From Clusia tigrina (lineage: Eukaryota; Arthropoda; Insecta; Diptera; Clusiidae), in the NCBI GenBank assembly GCA_920105625.2, contig CAKKTE020000204.1, positions 310,001-374,000 of the forward strand: a stretch of 64,000 nt of DNA, in the 5' to 3' direction. Shown here one piece after another: positions 35,001 to 48,700 of the stretch. The notes beneath the pieces were generated by a model, which saw only the letters and a program-made list of their open reading frames with translations, was not told the origin of the DNA and made no database searches. Each line of letters begins with the position of its first letter. Within the stretch, counting starts at the first letter, position 1. The translations under genes and the position numbers were made by a program.

Positions 35001-38000
35001 TAAAACCTTGAAATTTTGTAACAATAAGGTACACAAGCTTCTTGTCAATTTAAGCTATCGCTCAAAGCTATGCTACCCTTGAGTCCCAAATCAAACACTG
35101 ATAGAACTTCAAATGGCACTAACTTTTATACGGTACGTCCTACACCTATCAAAGTTTGCAACATACAAATGCTTGTAACTTTTTACTGGAGCGTCATAAA
35201 ACTTTGAAATTTTGTAACAATAAAGTACTCGAGCCTCTTGTCAATTTAAGCTATCGCTCAAAGCTATGCTACCCTTGAGTCCCAAATCAGACACTGATAA
35301 AATTTCAAATGGCCCTAACTTCTTTACGGTACGTCCTACGCCTATCAAAGTTTGCAACATACAAATGCTTGTAACTTTTTACTGGAGCGTCATAAAACCT
35401 TGAAATTTTGTAACAATAAAGTACTCGAGCCTCTTGTCAATTTAAGCTATCGCTCAAAGCTAAGCAACCTTGAGTCCCAAATCAAACACTGATAAAACTT
35501 CAAATGGCCCTAACTTCTATACGGTACGTCCTACACTTATCAAAGTTTCCAACATACAAATGCTTGTAACTTTTTACTGGAGCGTCATAAAACCTCGAAA
35601 TTTTGTAACAATAAAGTACTCGAGCCTCTTGTCAATTTAAGCTATCGCTCAAGCAATGCTACCCTTGAGTCCCAAATCAAACACTGATAAAACTTCAAAT
35701 GGCCCTAACTCCTATACGATACGTCCTACATCTATCAAAGTTTGCACCATACAAATGCTTGTAACTTTTTACTGGAGCGTCATAAAACCTTAAAATTTTG
35801 TAACAATAAAGTACTCCAGCCTCTTGTCAATTTAAGCTATCGCTCATAGCTATGCTACCCTTGAGTCCCAAATCAAACACTGATAAAATATCAAATGGCC
35901 CTAACTTCTATACGGTACGTCCTACACCTATCAAAGTTTGCAACATACAAATGCTTGTAACTTTTTACTGGAGCGTCATAAAACCTTGAAATTTTGTAAC
36001 AATACAGTACTCGAGCCTCTTGTCAATTTAAGCTATCGCTCAAGCAATGCTACCCTTGAGTCCCAAATCAAACACTGATAAAACTTCAAATGGACATAAC
36101 TTCTATACGGTACATCCTACACCTATCAAAGTTTGCAACATACAAATGCTTGTAACTTTTTACTGGAGCGTCATAAAACCTTAAAATTTTGTAACAATAA
36201 AGTACTCCAGCCTCTTGTCAATTTAAGCTATCGCTCAAAGCTATGCTACCCTTGAGTCCCAAATCAAACACTGATAAAACTTCAAAAGGCCCTAACTTCT
36301 ATACGGTACGTCCTACACCTATCAAAGTTTGCAACATACAAATGCTTGTAACTTTTTACTGGAGCGTCATAAAACTTTGAAATTTTGTAACAATAAAGTA
36401 CTCGAGCCTCTTGTCAATTTAATCTATCGCTCAAAGCTATGCTACCCTTGAGTCCCAAATCAGACACTGATAAAATTTCAAACGGCCCTAACTTCTATAC
36501 GGTACGTCCTACACCTATCAAAGTTTGCAACATACAAATGCTTGTAACTTTTTACTGAAGCGTCATAAAACCTTGAAATTTTGTAACAATACAGTACTCG
36601 AGCCTCTTGTAAATTTAAGCTATCGCTCAAGCAATGCTACCCTTGAGTCCCAAATCAAAAACTGATAAAACTTCAAATGGCCCTATCTCCAATACGGTAC
36701 GTCCTACACCTATCAAAGTTTGCAACATGCAAATGCTTGTAACTTTTTACTGGAGCGTCATAAAACCTTGAAATTTTGTAACAATAAAGTACTCGAGCCT
36801 CTTGTCAATTTAAGCTATCGCTCAAGCAATGCTACCCTTGAGTCCCAAATCAAACACTGATAAAACTTCAAATGGCCCTAACTCCTATACGATACGTCCT
36901 ACACCTATCAAAGTTTGCAACATACAAATGCTTGTAACTTTTTACGGGAGCGTCATAAAACCTTGAAATTTTGTAACAATAAAGTACTCGAGCCTCTTGT
37001 CAATTTAAGCTATCGCTCAAAGCTATGCTACCCTTGAGTCCCAAATCAGACACTGATAAAATTTCAAATGGCCCTAACTTCTTTACGGTACGTCCTACGC
37101 CTATCAAAGTTTGCAACATACAAATGCTTGTAACTTTTTACTGGAGCGTCATAAAACCTTGAAATTTTGTAACAATAAAGTACTCGAGCCTCTTGTCAAT
37201 TTAAGCTATCGCTCAAAGCTAAGCTAGCCTTGAGTCCCAAATCAAACACTGATAAAACTTCAAATGGCCCTATCTTCTATACGGTACGTCCTACACTTAT
37301 CAAAGTTTCCAACATACAAATGCTTGTAACTTTTTACTGGAGCGTCATAAAACGTCGAAATTTTGTAACAATAAAGTACTCGAGCCTCTTGTCAATTTAA
37401 GCTATCGCTCAAGCAATGCTACCCTTGAGTCCCAAATCAAACACTGATAAAACTTCAAATGGCCCTAACTCCTATACGATACGTCCTACATCTATCAAAG
37501 TTTGCAACATGCAAATGCTTGTAACTTTTTACTGGAGCGTCATAAAACCTTGAAATTTTGTAACAATAAAGTACTCCAGCCTCTTGTCAATTGAAGCTAT
37601 CGCTCAAAGCTATGCTACCCTTGAGTCCCAAATCAAACACTTATAAAACTTCAAATGGCCCTAACTCCTATACGATATGTCCTAAACCTATCAAAGTTTG
37701 CAACATACAAATGCTTGTAACTTTTTACTGGAGCGTCATAAAACCTTAAAATTTTGTAACAATAAAGTACTCCAGCCTCTTGTCAATTTAAGCTATCGCT
37801 CAAAGCTATGCTACCCTTGAGTCCCAAATCAAACACTGATAAAACTTCAAATGACCCTAACTTCTATACGGTATGTCCTACACCTATCAAAGTTTGCAAC
37901 ATACAAATGCTTGTAACTTTTTACTGGAGCGTCATAAAACCTTGAAATTTTGCAACAATGCAGTACTCGAGCCTTTTGTCAATTTAAGCTATCGCTCAAG

Positions 38001-38530
38001 CAATGCTACCCTTGAGTCCCAAATCAAACACTTATAAAACTTCAAATGGCCCTAACTCCTATACGATATGTCCTAAACCTATCAAAGTTTGCAACTTACA
38101 AATGCTTGTAACTTTTCACGCTAGGGTCATAAAACCTTGAAATTTTGTAACAATAAGGTACTCGAACTTCTTGTCAATTTAAGCTATCGCTCAAAGTTAT
38201 GCTACCCTTGAGTCCCAAATCAAACACTGATAAAACTTCAAATGGCCCTAATTTCTATACGGTACGTCCTACACCTATCAAAGTTTGCAACATACAAATG
38301 CTTGTAACTTTTTACTGGAGCGTCATAAAACCTTGAAATTTTGTAACAATAAATTACTCGAGCCTCTTGTAAATTTTAGCTATCGCTCAAAGCTATGCTA
38401 CCCTTGAGTCCCAAATCAAACACTGATAAAATATCAAATGGCCCTAACTTCTATACGGTACGTCCTACACCTATCAAAGTTTGCAACATACAAATGCTTG
38501 TAACTTTTTACTGGAGCGTCATAAAACCAT
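29050..38530 (+). repeat. Higher-order satellite block marked by GCAACATGCAAATG monomers
   Basis: The variant GCAACATGC occurs at 29291, 31442, 32224, 34767, 36722 and 37504, at spacings close to 11, 4, 13, 10 and 4 monomers. Other variants that I saw mainly in this block are TTTTGCAACAATGCAG, AATCAGACACTG, CACTTATAAAAC and ACATCTATCAAAG. About 33560-34415 is repeated at about 37667-38522 (offset 4107 bp, 21 monomers), sharing ACGCTAGGGTCAT and AAATTACTCGAG with GTAAATTTTAGC. Confidence 0.8.
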
Positions 38531-41500
38531 GAAATTTTGTAACAATACAGTACTCGAGCCTCTTGTCAATTTAAGCTATCGCTGAAGCATTGCTACCCTT
38601 GAGTCCCAAATCAAACACTGATAAAACTTCAAATGGATATAACTTCTATACGGTACATCCTACACCTATCAAAGTTTGCAACATACAAATGCTTGTAACT
38701 TTTTACTGGAGCGTCATAAAACCTTAAAATTTTGTAACAATAAAGTACTCCAGCCTCTTGTCAATTTAAGCTATCGCTCAAAGCTATGCTACCCTTGAGT
38801 CCCAAATCAAACACTGATAAAACTTCAAAAGGCCCTAACTTCTATACGGTACGTCCTACACCTATCAAAGTTTGCAACATACAAATGCTTGTATCTTTTT
38901 ACTGGAGCGACATAAAACCTTGAAATTTTGTAACAGTACAGTACTCGAGCCTCTTGTCAATTTAAGCTATCGCTCAAGCAATGCTACCCTTGAGTCCCAA
39001 ATCAAACACTGATAAAACTACCAATGGCCCTAACTCCTATACGGTACGTCCTACACCTATCAAAGTTTGCAACATACAAATGTTTGTAACTTTTTACTGG
39101 AGCGTCATAAAACGTTGAAATTTTGTAACAATAAAGTACTCGAGCCTCTTGCCAATTTAAGCTATCGCTCAAAGCTATGCTACCCTTGAGTCCCAAATCA
39201 AACACTGATAAAACTTCAAATGGCCCTAACTTCTATACGGTACGTCCTACACATATCAAAGTTTGCAACATACAAATGCTTCTAACTTTTTACTGGAGCG
39301 TCATAAAACCTTGAAATTTTGTAACAATAAAGTACTCGAGCCTCTTGTCAATTTAAGCTATCGCTCAAGCTATGCTACCCTTGAGTCCCAAATCAAACAC
39401 TGATAAAACTTCAAATGGCCCTAACTCCTATACGATACGTCCTACACCTACCAAAGTTTGCAACATACAAATGCTTGTAACTTTTTACGAGAGCGTCATA
39501 AAACCTTGAAATTTTGTAACAATAAGGTACACGAGCCTCTTGTCAATTTAGGCTATCGCTCAAAGCTATGCTACCCTTGAGTCCCAAATCAAACACTGAT
39601 AAAACTTCAAACGGCCCTAACTTCTATACGGTACGTACTACACTTATCAAAGTTTCCAACATACAAATGCTTGTAACTTTTTACTGGAGCGTCATAAAAC
39701 CTTGAAATTTTGTAACAATAAAGTACTCGAGCCTCTTGTCAATTTAAGCTACCGCTCAAAGCTATGCTACCCTTGAGTCCCAAATCAAACACTGATAAAA
39801 CTTCAAAAGGCCCTAACTTCTATACGGTACGTCCTACACCTATCAAAGTTTGCAACATACAAATGCTTGAAACTTTTTACTGGAGCGTCATAAAACCTTG
39901 AAATTTTGTAACAATACAGTACTCGAGCCTCTTGTCAATTTAAGCTATCACTCAAGCAATGCTACCCTTGAGTCCCAAATCAAACACTGATAAAACTTCA
40001 AATGGCCCTAACTCCTATACGATACGTCCTACACCTATCAAAGTTTGCACCATTCAAATGCTTGTAACTTTTTACGGGAGCATCATAAAAACTTGAAATT
40101 TTGTAACAATAAAGTACTCTAGCTTCTTGTCAATTTAAGCTATCGCTCAAAGTTATGCTACCCTTGAGTCCCAAATCAAACACTGATAAAACTTCAAATG
40201 GCCCTAACTTCTATACGGTACATCCTACACCTATCAAAGTTTGCAACATACAAATGCTTGTAACTTTTTACTGGAGCGTCATAAAACCTTGAAATTTTGT
40301 AACAATAAAGTACTCGAGCCTCTTGTCAATTTAAGCTATCGCTCAAAGCTATGCAACCCTTGAGTCCCAAATCAAACACTGATAAAACTTCAAATGACCC
40401 TAACTTCTATACGGTACGTCCTACACCTATCAAAGTTTGCAACATACAAATGCTTGTAAGTTTTTACTGGAGCGTCATAAAACCTTGAATTTTTGTAACA
40501 ATAAAGTACTCGAGCCTCTTGTCAATTTAAGCTATCGCTCAAAACTATGCTACCCTTGAGTCCCAAATCAAACACTGATAAAACTTCAAATGGCCCTAAC
40601 TTCTATACGGTACGTCCTACGCCTATCAAAGTTTGCAACATACAAATGCTTGTAATTTTTTACTGAAGCGTCATAAAACATTGAAATTTTGTAACAATAA
40701 AGTACTCGAGCCTCTTGTCAATTTAAGCTATCGCTCAAAGCTATGCTACCCTTGAGTCCCAAATCAAACACTGATAAAAATTCTAATGGCCCTAACTTCT
40801 ATACGGTACGTCCTACACTTATCAAAGTTTCCAACATACAAATGCTTGTAACTTTTTACTGGAGCGTCATAAAACCTTGAAATTTTGTAACAATAAAGTA
40901 CTCGAGCCTCTAGTCAATTTAAGCTATCGCTCAAAGCTATGCTACCCTTGAGTCCCAAAGCAAACACTGATAAAACTGCAAATGGCCCTAACTTCTATAC
41001 GGTACGTCCTACACCTATCAAAGTTTGCAACATACAAATGCTTGTAACTTTTTACGGGAGCATCATAAAAACTTGAAATTTTGTAACAATAAGGTACTCT
41101 AGCTTCTTGTCAATTTAAGCTATCGCTCAAAGCTATGCTACCCTTGAGTCCCAAATCAAACACTGATAAAACTTCAAATGGCCCTAACTTCTATACGGTA
41201 CATCCTACACCTATCAAAGTTTGCAACATACAAATGCTTGTAACTTTTTACTGGAGCGTCATAAAACCTTGAAATTTTGTAACAGTAAAGTACTCGAGCC
41301 TCTTGTCAATTTAAGCTATCGCTCAAAGCTATGCAACCCTTGAGTCCCAAATCAAACACTGATAAAACTTCAAATGACCCTAACTTCTATACGGTACGTC
41401 CTACACCTATCAAAGTTTGCAACATACAAATGCTTGTAAGTTTTTACTGGAGCGTCATAAAACCTTGAATTTTTGTAACAATAAAGTACTCGAGCCTCTT

Positions 41501-44500
41501 GTCAATTTAAGCTATCGCTCAAAACTATGCTACCCTTGAGTCCCAAATCAAACACTGATAAAACTTCAAATGGCCCTAACTTCTATACGGTACGTCCTAC
41601 GCCTATCAAAGTTTGCAACATACAAATGCTTGTAATTTTTTACTGAAGCGTCATAAAACATTGAAATTTTGTAACAATAAAGTACTCGAGCCTCTTGTCA
41701 ATTTAAGCTATCGCTCAAAGCTATGCTACCCTTGAGTCCCAAATCAAACACTGATAAAAATTCTAATGGCCCTAACTTCTATACGGTACGTCCTACACTT
41801 ATCAAAGTTTCCAACATACAAATGCTTGTAACTTTTTACTGGAGCGTCATAAAACCTTGAAATTTTGTAACAATAAAGTACTCGAGCCTCTTGTCAATTT
41901 AAGCTATCGCTCAAAGCTATGCTACCCTTGAGTCCCATATCAAACATTGATAAAACTGCAAATGGCCCTAACTTCTATACGGTACGTCCTTTACCTATCA
42001 AAGTTTGCAACTTCCCTAACTTCTATACGGTACGTACTACACTTATCAAAGTTTCCAACATACAAATGCTTGTAACTTTTTACGGGAGCATCATAAAAAC
42101 TTGAAATTTTGTAACAATAAGGTACTCTAGCTTCTTGTCAATTTAAGCTATCGCTCAAAGCTATGCTACCCTTGAGTCCCAAATCAAACACTGATAAAAC
42201 TTCAAATGGCCCTAACTTCTATACGGTACGTCCTACACCTATCAAAGTTTGCAACATAGAAATGCTTGTAACTTTTTACTGGAGCGTCATAAAACGTTGA
42301 AATTTTGTAACAATAAAGTACTCGAGCCTTTTGTCAATTTAAGCTATCGCTCAAAGCTATGCTACCCTTGAGTCCCAAATCAAACACTGATAAAACTTCA
42401 AAAGGCCCTAACTTCTATACGGTACGTCCTACACCTATCAAAGTTTGCAACATACAAATGCTTGAAACTTTTTATTGGAGCGTCATAAAACCTTGAAATT
42501 TTGTAACAATAAAGTACTCGAGCCTCTTGCCAATTTAAGCTATCGCTCAAAGCTATGCTACCCTTGAGTCCCAAATCAAACACTGATAAAACTTCAAATG
42601 GCCCTAACTTCTATACGGTACGTCCTACACATATCAAAGTTTGCAACATACAAATGCTTCTAACTTTTTACTGGAGCGTCATAAAACCTTGAAATTTTGT
42701 AACAATAAAGTACTCGAGCCTCTTGTCAATTTAAGCTATCGCTCAAGCTATGCTACCCTTCAGTCCCAAATCAAACACTGATAAAACTTCAAATGGCCCT
42801 AACTCCTATACGGTACGTCCTACACCTAACAAAGTTTGCAACATACAAATGCTTGTAACTTTTTACTGGAGCGTCATAAAACGTTGAAATTTTGTAACAA
42901 TAAAGTACTCGAGCCTCTTGTCAATTTAAGCTATCGCTCAAAGCTATGCTACCCTTGAGTCCCAAATCAAACACTGATAAAACTTCAAAAGGCCCTAACT
43001 TCTATACGGTACGTCCTACACCTATCAAAGTTTGCAACATACAAATGCTTGTAACTTTTTACTGGAGCGTCATAAAACCTTGAAATTTTGTAACAATACA
43101 GTACTCGAGCCTCTTGTCAATTTAAGCTATCACTCAAGCAATGCTACCCTTGAGTCCCAAATCAAACACTGATAAAACTTCAAATGGCCCTAACTCCTAT
43201 ACGATACGTCCTACACCTATCAAAGTTTGCACCATTCAAATGCTTGTAACTTTTTACGGGAGCATCATAAAAACTTGAAATTTTGTAACAATAAGGTACT
43301 CTAGCTTCTTGTCAATTTAAGCTATCGCTCAAAGTTATGCTACCCTTGAGTCCCAAATCAAACACTGATAAAACTTCAAATGGCCCTAACTTCTATACGG
43401 TACATCCTACACCTATCAAAGTTTGCAACATACAAATGCTTGTAACTTTTTACTGGAGCGTCATAAAACCTTGAAATTTTGTAACAATAAAGTACTCGAG
43501 CCTCTTGTCAATTTAAGCTATCGCTCAAAGCTATGCAACCCTTGAGTCCCAAATCAAACACTGATAAAACTTCAAATGACCCTAACTTCTATACGGTACG
43601 TCCTACACCTATCAAAGTTTGCAACATACAAATGCTTGTAAGTTTTTACTGGAGCGTCATAAAACCTTGAATTTTTGTAACAATAAAGTACTCGAGCCTC
43701 TTGTCAATTTAAGCTATCGCTCAAAACTATGCTACCCTTGAGTCCCAAATCAAACACTGATAAAACTTCAAATGGCCCTAACTTCTATACGGTACGTCCT
43801 ACGCCTATCAAAGTTTGCAACATACAAATGCTTGTAATTTTTTACTGAAGCGTCATAAAACGTTGAAATTTTGTAACAATAAAGTACTCGAGCCTCTTGT
43901 CAATTTAAGCTATCACTCAAGCAATGCTACCCTTGAGTCCCAAATCAAACACTGATAAAACTTCAAATGGCCCTAACTCCTATACGATATGTCCTACACC
44001 TATCAAAGTTTGCACCATTCAAATGCTTGTAACTTTTTACGGGAGCATCATAAAAACTTGAAATTTTGTAACAATAAGGTACTCTAGCTTCTTGTCAATT
44101 TAAGCTATCGCTCAAAGTTATGCTACCCTTGAGTCCCAAATCAAACACTGATAAAACTTCAAATGGCCCTAACTTCTATACGGTACATCCTACACCTATC
44201 AAAGTTTGCAACATACAAATGCTTGTAACTTTTTACTGGAGCGTCATAAAACCATGAAATTTTGTAACAATAAAGTACTCGAGCCTCTTGTCAATTTAAG
44301 CTATCGCTCAAAGCTATGCAACCCTTGAGTCCCAAATCAAACACTGATAAAACTTCAAATGACCCTAACTTCTATACGGTACGTCCTACACCTATCAAAG
44401 TTCGCAACATACAAATGCTTGTAAGTTTTTACTGGAGCGTCATAAAACCTTGAATTTTTGTAACAATAAAGTACTCGAGCCTCTTGTCAATTTAAGCTAT

Positions 44501-45790
44501 CGCTCAAAACTATGCTACCCTTGAGTCCCAAATCAAACACTGATAAAACTTCAAATGGCCCTAACTTCTATACGGTACGTCCTACGCCTATCAAAGTTTG
44601 CAACATACAAATGCTTGTAATTTTTTACTGAAGCGTCATAAAACATTGAAATTTTGTAACAATAAAGTACTCGAGCCTCTTGTCAATTTAAGCTGTCGCT
44701 CAAAGCTATGCTACCCTTGAGTCCCAAATCAAACACTGATAAAAATTCTAATGGCCCTAACTTCTATACGGTACGTCCTACACTTACCAAAGTTTCCAAC
44801 ATACAAATGCTTGTAACTTTTTACTGGAGCGTCATAAAACCTTGAAATTTTGTAACAATAAAGTACTCGAGCCTCTTGTCAATTTAAGCTATCGCTCAAA
44901 GCTATGCTACCCTTGAGTCCCAAATCAAACACTGATAAAACTTCAAAAGGCCCTAACTTCTATACGGTACGTCCTACACCTATCAAAGTTTGCAACATAC
45001 AAATGCTTGTAACTTTTTACTGGAGCGTCATAAAACCTTGAAATTTTGTAACAATACAGTACTCGAGCCTCTTGTCAATTTAAGCTATCACTCAAGCAAT
45101 GCTACCCTTGAGTCCCAAATCAAACACTGATAAAACGTCAAATGGCCCTAACTCCTATACGATACGTCCTACACCTATCAAAGTTTGCACCATTCAAATG
45201 CTTGTAACTTTTTACGGGAGCATCATAAAAACTTGAAATTTTGTAACAATAAGGTACTCTAGCTTCTTGTCAATTTAAGCTATCGCTCAAAGTTATGCTA
45301 CCCTTGAGTCCCAAATCAAACACTGATAAAACTTCAAATGGCCCTAACTTCTATACGGTACATCCTACACCTATCAAAGTTTGCAACATACAAATGCTTG
45401 TAACTTTTTACTGGAGCGTCATAAAACCTTGAAATTTTGTAACAATAAAGTACTCGAGCCTCTTGTCAATTTAAGCTATCGCTCAAAGCTATGCAACCCT
45501 TGAGTCCCAAATCAAACACTGATAAAACTTCAAATGACCCTAACTTCTATACGGTACGTCCTACACCTATCAAAGTTCGCAACATACAAATGCTTGTAAG
45601 TTTTTACTGGAGCGTCATAAAACCTTGAATTTTTGTAACAATAAAGTACTCGAGCCTCTTGTCAATTTAAGCTATCGCTCAAAACTATGCTACCCTTGAG
45701 TCCCAAATCAAACACTGATAAAACTTCAAATAGCCCTAACTTCTATACGGTACATCCTACGCCTATCAAAGTTTGCAACATACAACTGCT
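38530..45790 (+). repeat. Satellite block with a 980-bp tandem duplication
   Basis: About 40060-41000 is repeated directly at about 41040-41980 (offset 980 bp, exactly five monomers), with the same variant order: GGGAGCATC, ATGCAACCC, GTAAGTTTTTAC, AACATTGAAATTTTG and AAAATTCTAATGG. A similar order recurs at about 43060-43860 and 45020-45820 (offset about 1958 bp). All of it is satellite. Confidence 0.7.
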
Positions 45791-48700
45791 TGTAATTTTT
45801 TACTGAAGCGTCATAAAACATTGAAATTTTGTAACAATAAAGTACTCGAGCCTCTTGTCAATTTAAGCTATCGCTCAAAGCTATGCTACCCTTGAGTCCC
45901 AAATCAAACACTGATAAAAATTCTAATGGCCCTAACTTCTATACGGTACGTCCTACACTTATCAAAGTTTCCAACATACAAATGCTTGTAACTTTTTACT
46001 GGAGCGTCATAAAACCTTGAAATTTTGTAACAATAAAGTACTCGAGCCTCTTGTCAATTTAAGCTATCGCTCTAAGCTATGCTACGCTTGAGTCCCAAAT
46101 CAAACACTGATAAAACTGCAAATGGCACTAACTTCTATACGGTACGTCCTACACCTATCAAAGTTTGCAACATACAAATGCTTGTAAGTTTTTACTGGAG
46201 CGTCATAAAACCTTGAATTTTTGTAACAATAAAGTACTCGAGCCTCTTGTCAATTTAAGCTATCGCTCAAAACTATGCTACCCTTGAGTCCCAAATCAAA
46301 CACTGATAAAACTTCAAATGGCCCTAACTTCTATACGGTACGTCCTACGCCTATCAAAGGTTGCAACATACAAATGCTTGTAATTTTTTACTGAAGCGTC
46401 ATAAAACATTGAAATTTTGTAACAATAAAGTACTCGAGCCTCTTGTCAATTTAAGCTATCGCTCAAAGCTATGCTACCCTTGAGTCCCAAATCAAACTTT
46501 GATAAAAATTCTAATGGCCCTAACTTCTATACGGTACGTCCTACACTTATCAAAGTTTCCAACATACAAATGCTTGTAACTTTTTACTGGAGCGTCATAA
46601 AACCTTGAAATTTTGTAACAATAAAGTACTCGAGCCTCTTGTCAATTTAAGCTATCGCTCTAAGCTATGCTACCCTTGAGTCCCAAATCAAACACTGATA
46701 AAACTACAAATGGCACTAACTTCTATACGGTACGTCCTACACCTATCAAAGTTTGCAACTTCCCAAACTTCTATACGGTACGTACTACACTTATCAAAGT
46801 TTCCAACATACAAATGCTTGTAACTTTTTACCGGAGCATCATAAAAACTTGAAATTTTGTAACAATAAGGTACTCTAGCTTCTTGTCAATTTAAGCTATC
46901 GCTCAAAGCTATGCTACCCTTGAGTCCCAAATCAAACACTGATAAAACTTCAAATAGCCCTAACTTCTATACGGTACATCCTACACCTATCAAAGTTTGC
47001 AACATACAAATGCTTGTAACTTTTTACTGGAGCGTCATAAAACCTTGAAATTTTGTAACTATAAAGTACTCGAGCCTCTTGTCAATTTAAGCTATCGCTC
47101 AAAGCTATGCAACCCTTGAGTCCCAAATCAAACACTGATAAAACTTCAAATGACCCTAACTTCTATACGGTACGTCCTACACCTATCAAAGTTTGCAACA
47201 TACAAATGCTTGTAAGTTTTTACTGGAGCGTCATAAAACCTTGAATTTTTGTAACAATAAAGTACTCGAGCCTCTTGTCAATTTAAGCTATCGCTCAAAA
47301 CTATGCTACCCTTGAGTCCCAAATCAAACACTGATAAAACTTCAAATGGCCCTAACTTCTATACGGTACGTCCTACGCCTATCAAAGTTTGCAACATACA
47401 AATGCTTGTAATTTTTTACTGAAGCGTCATAAAACATTGAAATTTTGTAACAATAAAGTACTCGAGCCTCTTGTCAATTTAAGCTATCGCTCAAAGCTAT
47501 GCTACCCTTGAGTCCCAAATCAAACACTGATAAAAATTCTAATGGCCCTAACTTCTATACGATACGTCCTACACCTATCAAAGTTTGCAACTTCCCTAAC
47601 TTCTATACGGTACGTACTACACTTATCAAAGTTTCCAACATACAAATGCTTGTAACTTTTTACGGGAGCATCATAAAAACTTGAAATTTTGTAACAATAA
47701 GGTACTCTAGCTTCTTGTCAATTTAAGCTATCGCTCAAAGCTATGCTACCCTTGAGTCCCAAATCAAACACTGATAAAACTTCAAATGGCCCTAACTTCT
47801 ATACGGTACATACTACACCTATCAAAGTTTGCAACATACAAATGCTTGTAACTTTTTACTGGAGCGTCATAAAACCTTGAAATTTTGTAACAATAAAGTA
47901 CTCGAGCCTCTTGTCAATTTAAGCTATCGCTCAAAGCTATGCAACCCTTGAGTCCCAAATCAAACACTGATAAAACTTCAAATGACCCTAACTTCTATAC
48001 GGTACGTCCTACACCTATCAAAGTTTGCAACATACAAATGCTTGTAACTTTTTACTGGAGCGTCATAAAACCTTGAAATTTTGTAACAATAAAGTACTCG
48101 AGCCTCTTGTCAATTTAAGTTATCGCTCAAAGCTATGCTACCCTTGAGTCCCAAATCAAACACTGATAAAACTTCAAATGGCCCTAACTTCTATACGGTA
48201 CGTCCTACACTTATCAAAGTTTCCAACATACAAATGCTTGCAACTTTTTACTGGAGCGTCATAAAACCTAGCAATTTTGTAACAATAAAGTACTCGAGCC
48301 TCTTGTCAATTTAAGCTATCGCTCAAAGCTATGCAACCCTTGAGTCCCAAATCAAACACTGATAAAACTTCAAATGACCCTAACTTCTATACGGTACGTC
48401 CTACACCTATCAAAGTTTGCAACATACAAATGCTTGTAAGTTTTTACTGGAGCGTCATAAAACCTTGAATTTTTGTAACAATAAAGTACTCGAGCCTCTT
48501 GTCAATTTAAGCTATCGCTCAAAACTATGCTACCCTTGAGTCCCAAATCAAACACTGATAAAACTTCAAATGGCCCTAACTTCTATACGGTACGTCCTAC
48601 GCCTATCAAAGTTTGCAACATACAAATGCTTGTAATTTTTTACTGAAGCGTCATAAAACATTGAAATTTTGTAACAATAAAGTACTCGAGCCTCTTGTCA

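Noticed and set aside
41919..42104. Recurrent 61-residue + strand frames (also 46667, 47499, 49507, 50339, 51562, 52394 and 54009).
   Set aside because: These only mark the 244-bp monomers: the 48-bp duplication lets the frame stay open longer. Useful as a marker, not as a gene.
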